From Candidatus Collierbacteria bacterium (lineage in GTDB: Bacteria; Patescibacteriota; Microgenomatia; UBA1400; JACPES01), in assembly GCA_016219325.1 (NCBI GenBank), contig JACRNH010000010.1, positions 1 through 57,635 of the forward strand: a stretch of DNA of 57,635 nt. Reading direction: 5' to 3'. Every line of letters begins with the position of its first letter. The first letter of the stretch is position 1. The position numbers were made by a program, and so were the translations under genes. Positions 41,534 to 50,081 of the stretch are shown here, piece after piece. Below the pieces are notes generated by a model. That model worked only from the letters and a program-made list of their open reading frames with translations. It was not told the origin of the DNA and ran no database searches.

Positions 41534-41559
41534 TATAAAATGTAGTACAACATTTTATA
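41534..41559. repeat. TATAAAATGT...ACATTTTATA palindrome
   Basis: Arms of 10 bp around AGTACA. Same family as 18125-18150 and 55906-55927 with a changed centre (TAGTACA instead of TATATA). Confidence 0.75.
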
Positions 41560-41791
41560 TTAAGCCAAAGAAAGTATTTGGGGCGTGACACTTCTTCTTT
41601 AAAGTAGAATTCAGGAATTTGAAAACTTCCTCGGGACGGTCTATTTCTGCTTGTTTCAGGAAGTTCTCGGGCATATTCACAAAACTGGAAGATGCCGATC
41701 TAGGTGGTCCACTTTTAACTTTTTACGCTTAATACTGCTAGGTATTCATGCGCTTTAGCCAATGGATGCTCCGAGCTAAAAAGCCGTTCGT

Positions 41792-42445
41792 CTAATTCGT
41801 TTGCTCAAGAAGTAACAATAAATCGGCAGGACTATAGCAACGAATATCCTGTTTTAACACTTCCTCTGGATGATTGGAATCCCACCAAATATCAATAAAA
41901 CGATTATGGATAGGGTCAAAATCGATTTTTTGATTAACCGAGTAATTGTAGCCAAGTTCTGGTTCGGGATCCTTATGCTCTTCGTCTCCAGTCCACTTTG
42001 TCCAAACATAGGGATTCGCAATATCAATAAGGGCTTTACCGCTAGGTTTAAGCCACTCATTACTAATTCTCTCTAGTAATTTTCGCTGGTTACTGTCTGT
42101 GCCGATTCCAAATCCATTCCAATAAACAACTGCATCAAATTTGTCATCCAGCTTAACTTGATAAAAATCCTCTTTATGGAAAATAAGATTATTTGGATAT
42201 TCCTCTTTGTATTTACCCGAGAAATCAATTCTGTCACTAATCTCTACTCCTGTTACTTTTAGGCCATCACCTGCACACACCACTGCCGTATTCCCGTAAC
42301 TTGAGCCAAGCTCTAAAATATTTTTAGCATTTGGAACCAACCTTTTAATCGTCTTGGCTCTTTTGTGATCCTTGTCAGTAATACCAACTTCTGCGGGTCC
42401 CCACCATTTTCCTGTCTTTGAATAAAAATCCTTTGCCCACTTCAT
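41792..42445 (-). CDS. Class I SAM-dependent methyltransferase
   Basis: A 217-aa protein with ILELGSSYGNTAVV (motif I, ExGxxxG), VEISDRI (acidic end of strand 2) and FDAVVYWNGFGIG (motif IV region). The target may be a small molecule or protein; nothing specific is visible. It appears to have been placed between the glycosylase gene and the duplicated piece of its 5' end at 42484. Confidence 0.78.
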   Translation of the reverse strand: MKWAKDFYSKTGKWWGPAEVGITDKDHKRAKTIKRLVPNAKNILELGSSYGNTAVVCAGDGLKVTGVEISDRIDFSGKYKEEYPNNLIFHKEDFYQVKLDDKFDAVVYWNGFGIGTDSNQRKLLERISNEWLKPSGKALIDIANPYVWTKWTGDEEHKDPEPELGYNYSVNQKIDFDPIHNRFIDIWWDSNHPEEVLKQDIRCYSPADLLLLLEQTN

Positions 42446-42483
42446 CCTTTTTTATTGTACTACTCCTATCCTATCCGGTCCGG

Positions 42484-42582
42484 TTATGTATTACCAAAGT
42501 GATTCGGTTTACGGAATGTCGGATCAAACGCGAACGACGCAGTCGGATGAAGCAGTATTTGCTGATGAATAAAGAGTTTCAT
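42484..42582 (-). pseudogene. Duplicated 5' fragment of the DNA glycosylase gene
   Basis: The minus strand reads MKLFIHQQILLHPTASFAF and DPTFRKPNHFGNT, matching the first 31 residues of the glycosylase at 40443-41357, then ends. The DNA similarity covers about 95 bp. It records a duplication that flanks the SAM methyltransferase gene. Confidence 0.82.
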
Positions 42583-42589
42583 ATTTATT

Positions 42590-42648
42590 CTATTTAAATA
42601 GATTTCCGCTTTCGCGGGAATGATACACGGGGATTGGAATGACATGGA
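42590..42648. repeat. CATTCC/GGAATGA palindromic repeat
   Basis: CTATTTAAATAGATTTCCGC, TTTCGCGGGAATGATAC and GGGGATTGGAATGACAT. Same family as in nth and at 22413. Confidence 0.78.
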
Positions 42649-42690
42649 AGTAATTATATTAGAACTGTGGAACTCGTGTCGCATAGATTG

Positions 42691-43494
42691 TCACGTCGTC
42701 CGCGACCCTATGGTCGGGGCTCCTCGCAATGACAAATATTTGTAACGGTAAAGAGAGATCCATTGATCGGGCGATAAACGCTTTGATTTGGAGTTGAGGT
42801 TAATTTTTAATTGTTGGGAAAGATTATTTATTTGATCCGGATTGAATTCTTGCCGCAGATTTTGACGCATCCGCCTGCCGCCGCCAAAAATATTGGTGAC
42901 AAATTTTTGAAACCGCGGTTTTTCCGATTCCGGAAGAAGCGGATTGGTTCGTTTATAAAACCTTAACATCGCGCTTTCAACTTGCGGTTTCGGAATGAAA
43001 TCTATCCGCTGAAACCGGTGGAAAATTTCAAAATCAAACCAAGGTTTGTGGGTTATCGCGAAAAGTCCGTTATTGAAAATTCCCGCCAGCCTTTTTGCCA
43101 ATTCTTCTCTCATAACCAGATAACAATCTTCTGGTGGATTTGGAGCGTCAATAAGTTTGCGGATGATTTTTCCTTCAATCGAAAACGGGATATTGGCAAA
43201 GACTTTATATGGTTCGTTTGGTAACTTAAACGATAGAAAGTCGGCGCAAATTAGATCCAGATTTGAATAACTGCAGAATTGCTGTTTTAACTGTGAATAA
43301 AGGGTCGGATCGCGCTCAATGGCAATAACTGTTTTTGCCGATTGAAGAAGAATTTTCGTGATAATTCCTTTTCCCGGACCGATTTCAATCACCGTGTCAT
43401 TTTTACCAATAGAAGACTTGCCGATTAGCCTTTTAACCAGCTCCGGAGAATGAAGAAAAACCTGCGATAGTTGCTCCCGCCGCAGTTTGAACAC
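42691..43494 (-). CDS. rRNA adenine N6-methyltransferase, Erm-like
   Basis: A 267-aa enzyme with IEIGPGKGIIT (37-47), AIERDP, CADFLSF and the catalytic motif ANIPFS (100-105). NIPF is typical for Erm 23S A2058 methylases; RsmA (KsgA) has NLPY. The C-terminal part (PKPQVESAMLRF, GGGRRMRQNL) is shared by both. It begins QVFLHSPELV, like Erm. The last residues (LRGAPTIGSRTT) come from a dispersed repeat containing CGACCCTATGGTCGGGGCTC, so the C-terminus is extended. No other KsgA is in the window, so a housekeeping role is possible. Confidence 0.8.
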   Translation of the reverse strand: MFKLRREQLSQVFLHSPELVKRLIGKSSIGKNDTVIEIGPGKGIITKILLQSAKTVIAIERDPTLYSQLKQQFCSYSNLDLICADFLSFKLPNEPYKVFANIPFSIEGKIIRKLIDAPNPPEDCYLVMREELAKRLAGIFNNGLFAITHKPWFDFEIFHRFQRIDFIPKPQVESAMLRFYKRTNPLLPESEKPRFQKFVTNIFGGGRRMRQNLRQEFNPDQINNLSQQLKINLNSKSKRLSPDQWISLYRYKYLSLRGAPTIGSRTT

Positions 43495-43559
43495 GGCGGA
43501 ACCTCATGGTCATCATATGTATATTATCTATAAATCCTTATGTATGTATTATATCAAAA

Positions 43560-43585
43560 ACTTCAATTATTTAAATAATTGAAGT
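43560..43585. repeat. 26-bp palindrome, copy 2
   Basis: Identical to 41370-41395. It lies upstream of the Erm-like gene and beyond the end of the MFS pseudogene. Confidence 0.82.
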
Positions 43586-43642
43586 TATTTTAATGCTTCC
43601 AAAATTACTTATATCTTCAATTAATCAATTAATGAAAATATA

Positions 43643-44853
43643 TTAAGAAGTTAATGGATAGCTAGGAATATTGGTCTCTTGCACGTGCCGTTCGTTTATC
43701 CTGAAAATAGTTGAGCCCAATAAAACGATTACGCCCATAAATAAAAATGCGTAGAGAACTGAAAAGCCGGCAATCCAGCCAATAGCCAAACCCATCAGGG
43801 CGATATAAATACTGGAAAACATATTAATTGTTGAAAGGACAGTGGCCCTGACATCGCTCTTTATGTGAATGTTGTAATAGTCCGCAAATAAAGGGTCTTG
43901 CAGGCTCATAAATCCAAAATTGAAAACGAATAAAATGGCGGCGACAACCGGATGAATAAATAGGGCCATAGCAATGTAAAGCAGCCCCGGTAGACTGGTG
44001 GCTAAAAGCATTCCTTTCTCTGCGCCGAATATTTTTTCAATCTTGTAGGCATATTTACTGAACAGGGCGGCGGCTATTCCCCCTGTCCCAATGTCAATCC
44101 CAGCCAATAAGGGGAAATACCGGCGAGCTGAAAATAAGGCGGATGAAAATTCCGCAGATAACCGGCGAATGGAGTGGTAAAAATTCCGAGCAAAATGATT
44201 TTTTTTAGCGATGAATTTTGTTTGATTAGAGAGAAAGATTGAGAAATAATTTCCAGAGGATTTTTTTCAGTGTGTTCGTATTTTATCTTTGGTTCTTTAA
44301 GTAATAAACTAATCAATAAAGATATTCCAACGCTGACGACTGTCAGCAAAATAGCCAACACAATTCTTGTTTGAGTTATTTGGGAAACAATGAAACTACT
44401 GGCTAAAGCCCCTAAAACATGGCCGGCTTGAAAGAAGGACCCGATACTCCCCGCGGCTTTTTTCATCTCCTTTTCCCGTTTTTGCTCCTTTAGGGTATCG
44501 TAAACTAGGGCTTGAGAACAGCCTGATTGAAAGGCAAAGCCGATACCGGCAATGATTGAAATAATAATGAAAAAAAGATAATTTTGGGCGAACAAAAAGA
44601 GTATTTCTCCTATTAACTGGAGAGATAGGGAAATAATAATTGAAAATTTACGACCGATTTTATCCGCGATTAAACCAGTAGGGATCTCTGCTAAAAAAAT
44701 TGTTCCGGTGATAATGCCCCACAGAGAGTTAATTTGAACAAAGTTAAGACTTTTTTGCTGGTAATAAATCGTTAGGATTGGCAGATAAAAATACAGCGAG
44801 GAGAAAAAACTTATCAGGGAGATCTTAGAAACATTGTCAAATTTTTTAAACAC
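43643..44853 (-). pseudogene. MFS transporter, frameshifted at a five-G run
   Basis: The first part (44853 to about 44080) has the MFS N-terminal half with GLIADKIGRKFSI between TM2 and TM3 and a central loop, and runs to FQLAGISPYWLGLTLGQGE before a stop. The second part (from 44107) continues in another frame as GGIAAALFSKYAYK with six more helices. One missing G in the GGGGG run (plus strand C run 44079-44083) explains it: the repaired sequence would read LGQGGIAAAL. It could be a true mutation, phase variation or an assembly error. Confidence 0.82.
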
Positions 44854-44920
44854 TTGTTTATTTTACCAAGACGCCTGAATATCTGTATAATGGCGGTGTC
44901 GCTGATAATTAAATATTAAA

Positions 44921-45682
44921 ATGTTGGTAACACCGGTTAAAACTTCACTAGTCAGATCAGGGGACGATATATTGGAAATTTTAGCTAAAAGCATAAAGAT
45001 TTTACCGGAAAAGAGCGTAGTAGTGATTGCTTCCAAAATTTTCAGCCTGTGCGAAAACAGAATTGTAAAAAAGATTTCCGGCGCCAAAGAAGAAAAACAT
45101 GAATTAGTTAAACGGGAGGCCGAATATTACCTTGATCCTCATTCTTCAAAATACAATATGATGCTTACCGTCAAGGGCAGTTGGATGTTTGTCAACGCCG
45201 GAATCGACGAATCCAACTCCGAAAATAAATATTCGTTATGGCCTAAAGATCCGCAAAAATCGATTAATAATGTCTGGCGGTTTTTACGCCGTCATTATCA
45301 CCTTAAAAAGGTGGGGGCGATTATGTCCGACAGCAGAAGTTTTCCTCTTAATTGGGGCGTTGTCGGTCATGGGATTGCTCACTGCGGGTTTAAAACTCTT
45401 AAGAGTTACATCGGCAAATCAGATCTTTTTGGCCGGCTGATGAAGATGGAACAGGTTAATATGGTTCAGGGGATAACCGCGGCGGCGGTTTTGGAAATGG
45501 GCGAAGGGGCGGAGCAGACGCCAATCGCTATAGTCACAAATGTTTCGGATATTCTGTTTCAGAATCATGTTCCCTCTAAACAGGGACTTAGCCTTTTACA
45601 TATTAACCTTGAAGATGACGTGTACGCGCCGATTCTTCTTGCCGCAAAATGGAAAAAGGGCGGCGGAGGAAATCATTGTTGA
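44921..45682 (+). CDS. CofE-like F420-0:gamma-glutamyl ligase family protein
   Basis: A 253-aa protein with VTPVKTSLVRSGDDI, KSVVVIASKIFSLCENR and SDSRSFPLNWGVVGHGIAHCGF, the metal/GTP-site pattern of the CofE fold. True CofE adds glutamates to coenzyme F420. No F420 gene is present here, and many CPR genomes carry this protein alone, so another ligase role is likely. Family assignment is firmer than function. Confidence 0.78.
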   Translation: MLVTPVKTSLVRSGDDILEILAKSIKILPEKSVVVIASKIFSLCENRIVKKISGAKEEKHELVKREAEYYLDPHSSKYNMMLTVKGSWMFVNAGIDESNSENKYSLWPKDPQKSINNVWRFLRRHYHLKKVGAIMSDSRSFPLNWGVVGHGIAHCGFKTLKSYIGKSDLFGRLMKMEQVNMVQGITAAAVLEMGEGAEQTPIAIVTNVSDILFQNHVPSKQGLSLLHINLEDDVYAPILLAAKWKKGGGGNHC

Positions 45683-45691
45683 ACTTGGATA

Positions 45692-45720
45692 TTGACAACT
45701 GGTACCAGTAGATGTACGAT
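45692..45720 (+). promoter_or_regulatory. Promoter of the RelE-type TA operon
   Basis: TTGACA (45692-45697), 17-bp spacer, TACGAT (45715-45720), then 6 nt to the ATG at 45727. The most complete example of a leaderless promoter in the window. Confidence 0.72.
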
Positions 45721-45726
45721 TAAAAC

Positions 45727-45996
45727 ATGAATCAATTAAATTCAATTTTACCGGCTAGCGAGGCTCGGGCTAATTTATACCAAATTTTGGCGGAAGCCTC
45801 CGACGATTGGAGACAATTTACCGTTAAACTACGAGGGAAAAATGACGTCGTTATCATGTCTGCCGAGGAAGTTGAAGGATGGAAAGAAACCCTGGATATT
45901 GTATCTGATAAGAAACTCATGGCTAAAATTAAACGCGCAGAGAAATCAAAAAGAACTTACTCTCATAAACAGGTAAAGAAAATGTTTGGAATATAA
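45727..45996 (+). CDS. YefM/Phd-family antitoxin
   Basis: An 89-aa protein: LPASEARANLYQILAEA, the N-terminal Phd/YefM DNA-binding fold, then VVIMSAEEVEGWKETLDIV, and a charged C-terminal helix that would wrap the toxin. It represses its own promoter in known systems. It ends 7 bp before the toxin start. Confidence 0.87.
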   Translation: MNQLNSILPASEARANLYQILAEASDDWRQFTVKLRGKNDVVIMSAEEVEGWKETLDIVSDKKLMAKIKRAEKSKRTYSHKQVKKMFGI

Positions 45997-46003
45997 TTCT
46001 TGC

Positions 46004-46252
46004 ATGGATTTGAGGTATAAAGAACAAGCGATCAAAGACTTAAAAAAAATCGGTCCAGCAGAACGAAAAAAAGCGATCAGGAAGCTCGAAAATCTGTCTA
46101 ATTATCCATTTGCCGGAAAGCGCTTGGAGGGGAAATTGGCTCATTTGCGCAGTTTACGAGCGTGGCCGCTAAGAATTTTGTATGATTTTGATAAAGACAA
46201 TAAAATTATCACAATTTATACAATTGATTACCGAGGCCGGGTTTATAAATAA
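46004..46252 (+). CDS. RelE/YafQ-type mRNA interferase toxin
   Basis: An 82-aa protein: MDLRYKEQAIKDLKKIGPAE, then KRLEGKLAHLRSLRAWPLRILYDF and YTIDYRGRVYK, the RelE-superfamily beta sheet with conserved Arg/Tyr. It would cleave ribosome-bound mRNA. The start at 46004 is used; 18 nt of open frame upstream lack a good start context. Complete. Confidence 0.85.
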   Translation: MDLRYKEQAIKDLKKIGPAERKKAIRKLENLSNYPFAGKRLEGKLAHLRSLRAWPLRILYDFDKDNKIITIYTIDYRGRVYK

Positions 46253-46313
46253 ACTGATGTTATTTCAACAATTTAGTATATGGCCGATCAATTGACAATG
46301 ATATAATTGGAAT

Positions 46314-46808
46314 ATGTCTGAAGGAGAAACAACATTGGGTAGATTCAACCAAGTGGATTTTCAACCGGAAAAACATCTTGGAATGTGGGCGCAGGCTTCC
46401 GCTGACAATTTGGAGATTTTTAAAAGAAGTCTTAGCGATGTAGAAGTGGACGGTTTTCACTTGATTAATAGAATTTTAATTCTTGATGTGCCAATCGCGG
46501 ATGTAAAAAGTCCTGACTGGGAAATTAAGGCAAAGCCAATTACAGACAAATTACATAAAATCGCAAAGATGATTTCCAGTAAAGGCGAAGTCAAGATAAC
46601 GACTGCGTTGGTCGGGGAGCGTGAAAGGCCAATGATTGCAGAATTTTTTTCTGTCAAGCCAATAAGCGAAACTGATCATGTTTTAATGATGACGTTTGTT
46701 CAATTGGCTAGGGGATTTTTGCCAAAAAACTATAGGCAGATTCCTGTGTATAGCAGCATTGATTCGGGCGCGTTTGCCCCTAGATTTATTGGCGAAGTAG
46801 CGGGCTGA
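46314..46808 (+). CDS. Hypothetical protein, 164 aa
   Basis: Not recognised. A soluble alpha/beta protein with IKAKPITDKLHKIAKMISSKG and VKITTALVGERERPM in the middle. TATAAT ends 6 nt before the ATG, so it has its own promoter. It stands just upstream of the ribosomal operon promoter. Confidence 0.6.
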   Translation: MSEGETTLGRFNQVDFQPEKHLGMWAQASADNLEIFKRSLSDVEVDGFHLINRILILDVPIADVKSPDWEIKAKPITDKLHKIAKMISSKGEVKITTALVGERERPMIAEFFSVKPISETDHVLMMTFVQLARGFLPKNYRQIPVYSSIDSGAFAPRFIGEVAG

Positions 46809-46831
46809 TAACTTCTTTACGGAATTTTTTG

Positions 46832-46861
46832 TTGAAGCTTGGGGGTTCATTATGGTACAAT
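46832..46861 (+). promoter_or_regulatory. Promoter of the ribosomal-protein operon
   Basis: TTGAAG (46832-46837), 18-bp spacer and TACAAT (46856-46861) with an extended TG (TGGTACAAT). Transcription would start near 46868, leaving a leader of about 90 nt before rplC, unlike the leaderless genes elsewhere. Confidence 0.6.
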
Positions 46862-46921
46862 CACGGTTGATGTTGGCTTCAAGAATTATTTGAAGCGGAG
46901 TTAGTCACCAGTAACGCGGGC

Positions 46922-46946
46922 AAAAGCCGCCGCTGGCGGTTTTTTT
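46922..46946 (+). terminator. Attenuator-like terminator in the ribosomal operon leader
   Basis: AAAAGCCGCC, loop GCT, GGCGG and seven T residues: a strong intrinsic terminator only 10 nt before the rplC ATG. Upstream GCGGGC (about 46916-46921) could pair with GCCGC and prevent it, and CTTCAA/TTGAAG forms a further stem. This suggests control by attenuation, or a short leader RNA. Confidence 0.7.
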
Positions 46947-46956
46947 ATTGGAAAAA

Positions 46957-47616
46957 ATGATAAAAACTTTAATCGGAATAAAATCAGGAATGACTCATAT
47001 GTATGATGAAGCCGGAAAATGGCTGACGGTTACCCGTTTGGCTCTTGGGCCTTGTACTGTTTTACAGTCAAGGAATATGGAAAAGGACGGCTATCGGGCG
47101 GTTCAACTTAGTTTTGGAACCAAACGCAATATTACCAAGCCAATGGCAGGACATTTAAAAAAGAGCGGCACAAACAGAATGCCGCTTTTTATTTCTGAAG
47201 TATCAACGGAAGAAGATACTTTAAACGCCGGAAGCAAAATAACCGCTTCCGACGTTTTTTTAACGGGCGATATGGTAAATGTGGCCGGAGTTACCAGAGG
47301 TAAAGGATTTACCGGAGTGATCAAACGATGGGGATTTCATGGCGGGCCAAAGACTCATGGTCAATCAGACCGCCACCGGGCTCCCGGATCAATTGGTCAG
47401 GGAACAACTCCGGGACGGGTATATAAGGGCAAAAAAATGGCCGGGAGATCAGGGACTGCCGTCAAAACAATCAGAAATCTAAAAGTGCTCAAGGTTTTGA
47501 CTGAACAGAATGAAATTTGGGTGTCAGGGGCTGTTCCCGGTGCCCGCGGCGCTTATGTTGAAGCGACAGTAATTAAGCCAATGCCAAGAGAAAAACAGGA
47601 AGAGGTTAAGTTATGA
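46957..47616 (+). CDS. rplC: Ribosomal protein L3
   Basis: 219 aa with GFTGVIKRWGFHGGPKTHGQ and HRAPGSIGQGTTPGRVYKGK, the L3 rRNA-binding loop. The ATG at 46957 is preferred to the upstream TTG at 46948. It is the first gene of the cluster; rpsJ (S10), normally before it, is absent. ATGA overlap with rplD. Confidence 0.95.
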   Translation: MIKTLIGIKSGMTHMYDEAGKWLTVTRLALGPCTVLQSRNMEKDGYRAVQLSFGTKRNITKPMAGHLKKSGTNRMPLFISEVSTEEDTLNAGSKITASDVFLTGDMVNVAGVTRGKGFTGVIKRWGFHGGPKTHGQSDRHRAPGSIGQGTTPGRVYKGKKMAGRSGTAVKTIRNLKVLKVLTEQNEIWVSGAVPGARGAYVEATVIKPMPREKQEEVKL

Positions 47617-48251
47617 AAATGGACATAGTTGATATGAACGGAAAGAAATCGGGAGTCATGGAGGTTGCAGGTGGGGTATTTGCGGTTCCGATGAATCCCA
47701 CATTAGTGGCACAGGCTGTTTATGTGGCAAATGCTAATTTGAGACAAGGAGCAGCCACGGCTTTAACGCGGGGAGAAACTTATGGCAGCCGGCGCAAACT
47801 TTACCGTCAAAAAGGTACCGGCAATGCCAGGCATGGGGATAAATTCGCTCCGCAATTTGTCGGAGGCGGAATTTCCCATGGTCCGCTAACTGAAAAAAAT
47901 TACCGCAAGAGTATTACTTTAAAGATGAAAAGAAAAGCTTTTTGCTGTGTTTTATCTCAAAAAGTCAGAACTAATAATTTAATAGTGATTGAAGATTTGG
48001 ATAAGAAAAAGAAGACAAAGGAAATGGCAAAAATGATGATCAAAATTTCCACAGGTTCTAAATTATTGTTTTTAGCCGACGAAAAGCACGCTTGGGCATT
48101 AAGGTTGTTAAAGAATTTGCCGGAAATAATATCTGGCAGAGCTATGAATATGGATATTTTGTCTTTAATGAAAACCAATACAGTTATTGTTACCCGTGAC
48201 GGAGTGACAGAGCTAGAACTTAGATTGAAAGGGGTTAAGGGGAATAAATGA
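47613..48251 (+). CDS. rplD: Ribosomal protein L4
   Basis: 212 aa with the exit-tunnel loop ALTRGETYGSRRKLYRQKGT and GNARHGDKFAPQFVGGG. L4 is the attenuation regulator of the S10 operon in some bacteria, relevant to the hairpin before rplC. Overlaps both neighbours by 4 nt. Confidence 0.94.
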   Translation: MKMDIVDMNGKKSGVMEVAGGVFAVPMNPTLVAQAVYVANANLRQGAATALTRGETYGSRRKLYRQKGTGNARHGDKFAPQFVGGGISHGPLTEKNYRKSITLKMKRKAFCCVLSQKVRTNNLIVIEDLDKKKKTKEMAKMMIKISTGSKLLFLADEKHAWALRLLKNLPEIISGRAMNMDILSLMKTNTVIVTRDGVTELELRLKGVKGNK

Positions 48252-48553
48252 AAACTTGGGAAATTATTAAAAAACCAATTGTCACCGAAAAGGCTTTAGC
48301 TAAAGGGGGAAATACCCATAGATTTACGTTTGAGGTTGATAGAAATTCAGCCAAAACGCAAATCAAAGAAGCAATTTTTGCTCAATTTGGGATTAGACCA
48401 AAGAGAGTAAATACGTCTGTTCGTAAGGGCAGATCTAAAAGAACAAGGGGTGGAAGGGCCGAGAGAATGATAGCCCCGAAGAAATACGCAGTAGTATTTT
48501 TTTCAGCCGATCAAAAGATACCTGAAACTTTGTCTGGTAGAACCGAAAAATAA
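48248..48553 (+). CDS. rplW: Ribosomal protein L23
   Basis: 101 aa: IIKKPIVTEKALAKGG and RFTFEVDRNSAKTQIKEAI are L23 hallmarks. It lies at the tunnel exit, docking trigger factor and SRP. Start overlaps rplD by ATGA. Confidence 0.94.
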   Translation: MKTWEIIKKPIVTEKALAKGGNTHRFTFEVDRNSAKTQIKEAIFAQFGIRPKRVNTSVRKGRSKRTRGGRAERMIAPKKYAVVFFSADQKIPETLSGRTEK

Positions 48554-48562
48554 ATTAAAATT

Positions 48563-49393
48563 ATGCAACTCAAATCTTATAAACCAACCACGCCGGGTAG
48601 ACGCCATCTGGCTTTAGTTGAAGTTAAATTTAAAGGAAAGCCGGAAAAGTCCCTTATCGCTAGGGTTTCCCATCATTCGGCAGGTAGAAACTATGCTGGA
48701 AGAGTTACGATTCGTCATCGTGGCGGCGGTGAAAAAAGATTTTTACGGATAATTGACTGGAAGCGTAATATCGAAGGAATTCCCGGGAAAGTCGATCGTC
48801 TGGAATATGATCCTAATCGTTCTTCTTGGATAGCCCTAATTGTTTATGGCAATGGAGCCAAACGCTATATATTGGCTCCGGATGGTTTAGTTGAGGGACA
48901 AATAATTATGGCGGGGAATAAGGCCCCAATTGAAGTGGGCAATTGTTTACCTTTGTCAGAGATACCGATTGGAATGGCAATACACAATTTAGAAATTCGT
49001 CCTGGTAGGGGAGCTCAAATGGTAAGGAGCGCTGGCCAGGCAGCTATAATTCAAGCTAAAGACGAAAAAGGCATTGATGTTAAACTACCCTCTGGAGAGT
49101 TGAGACGATTTGTCATAGACGCTAAAGCCACTATTGGTCAGGTTAGTAACGTGATGCATAAAAATGAGAAACTGGGAAAAGCAGGAAGAAGGCGTCATAT
49201 GGGTTGGCGGCCGGCAGTCAGAGGAGTGGCTATGAATCCGCGGCGCCATCCTCACGGCGGCGGAGAGGGGCGAAGCGGAATTGGCTTAAAGAGTCCTAAA
49301 TCATTATGGGGTAAGAGGACGATGGGAAAGAAGACAAGAAAGAACAAATATAGTAATAGACTGATATTGAAGGATGGAAGAATAAAAGAATAA
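48563..49393 (+). CDS. rplB: Ribosomal protein L2
   Basis: 276 aa, full length. It contains [20 protein letters not shown] and the C-terminal [18 protein letters not shown] with the conserved His needed for peptidyl transfer. No insertion. Confidence 0.96.
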   Translation: MQLKSYKPTTPGRRHLALVEVKFKGKPEKSLIARVSHHSAGRNYAGRVTIRHRGGGEKRFLRIIDWKRNIEGIPGKVDRLEYDPNRSSWIALIVYGNGAKRYILAPDGLVEGQIIMAGNKAPIEVGNCLPLSEIPIGMAIHNLEIRPGRGAQMVRSAGQAAIIQAKDEKGIDVKLPSGELRRFVIDAKATIGQVSNVMHKNEKLGKAGRRRHMGWRPAVRGVAMNPRRHPHGGGEGRSGIGLKSPKSLWGKRTMGKKTRKNKYSNRLILKDGRIKE

Positions 49394-49395
49394 AT

Positions 49396-49680
49396 ATGTC
49401 ACGATCATCTAAGAAGGGTCCATACATTGACGAGAAATTGGCTAAAAAAGTCTTAAGTCAAAAAGCTTCTGGTGAAAAAACGCCGATTAAGACTTGGTCC
49501 AGAGATTCGCAAATTCCACCGGATTTTGTTGGCCACACTTTTTCAATTCATAATGGGAAAGCCTTTAAAGATGTCTTTATTACAGAGTCTATGGTGGGAT
49601 ATAGATTGGGAGAGTTTTCCCCGACCAGGACATTTAAAGGTCATGGCAGAATGGTTAAGAGATTAATGACTAAGACTTAA
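49396..49680 (+). CDS. rpsS: Ribosomal protein S19
   Basis: 94 aa with [18 protein letters not shown] and [32 protein letters not shown]. Starts 2 bp after the rplB stop. Complete. Confidence 0.95.
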   Translation: MSRSSKKGPYIDEKLAKKVLSQKASGEKTPIKTWSRDSQIPPDFVGHTFSIHNGKAFKDVFITESMVGYRLGEFSPTRTFKGHGRMVKRLMTKT

Positions 49681-49691
49681 AGGAGAAAACA

Positions 49692-50078
49692 ATGAGCAAT
49701 GAACAAGAAACAAGAAACAGGAAGCAGGAAGAAATTGTGGTCAGGGCGGAATCGTCTATTGCCAGACAATCTGTTAGGAAAATGCAATTAGTTTCAAGGG
49801 CTATTTCTGGCATGACGCCTGCTGCAGCGGTAGAAGTTTTAAAATTTATGAATAAAAAAGCGGCCGAGCCTATAGGCAAAACTATTCGACAGGCCATAGC
49901 AAACGCGACCAATAACTTAAAGATAGCAGAGAGTTCTTTTGGTAGATTACTAGTCGAGTTACAAGAAGGACCGACGATGAAGCGATGGCGAATGGGTAGT
50001 CGGGGAAGGACTAAGCCAATTTTGAAAAGAACGGGGAAAATTATAGTTAAATTGTTTATAAAAAAAGGAGAGAAATAA
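49692..50078 (+). CDS. rplV: Ribosomal protein L22 with a repeat-like N-terminal extension
   Basis: 128 aa. The core begins near VVRAESSIARQSVRKMQLV and ends GRTKPILKRTGKIIVKLF. The first 14 residues (MSNEQETRNRKQEE) are coded by AGCAATGAACAAGAAACAAG-type repeat sequence like that in nth and are not typical for L22. AAAGGAG gives a good ribosome site 6 nt before the ATG. Confidence 0.93.
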   Translation: MSNEQETRNRKQEEIVVRAESSIARQSVRKMQLVSRAISGMTPAAAVEVLKFMNKKAAEPIGKTIRQAIANATNNLKIAESSFGRLLVELQEGPTMKRWRMGSRGRTKPILKRTGKIIVKLFIKKGEK

Positions 50079-50081
50079 ATT

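Larger units (their letters stand above)
41358..41791. other. Intergenic region with palindromes and one doubtful micro-ORF
   Basis: Holds the palindromes at 41370 and 41534. A 39-codon frame on the minus strand (41674-41555, MPENFLKQAEIDRPEEVFKF) stops inside the second palindrome; it may be the end of a lost gene. I see no RNA gene or terminator with a T-run. Confidence 0.45.

Noticed and set aside
41555..41674. 39-codon minus-strand frame as a gene
   Set aside because: No homology pattern, no promoter or ribosome site and a stop inside a repeat palindrome; kept only as a remark in the intergenic entry.
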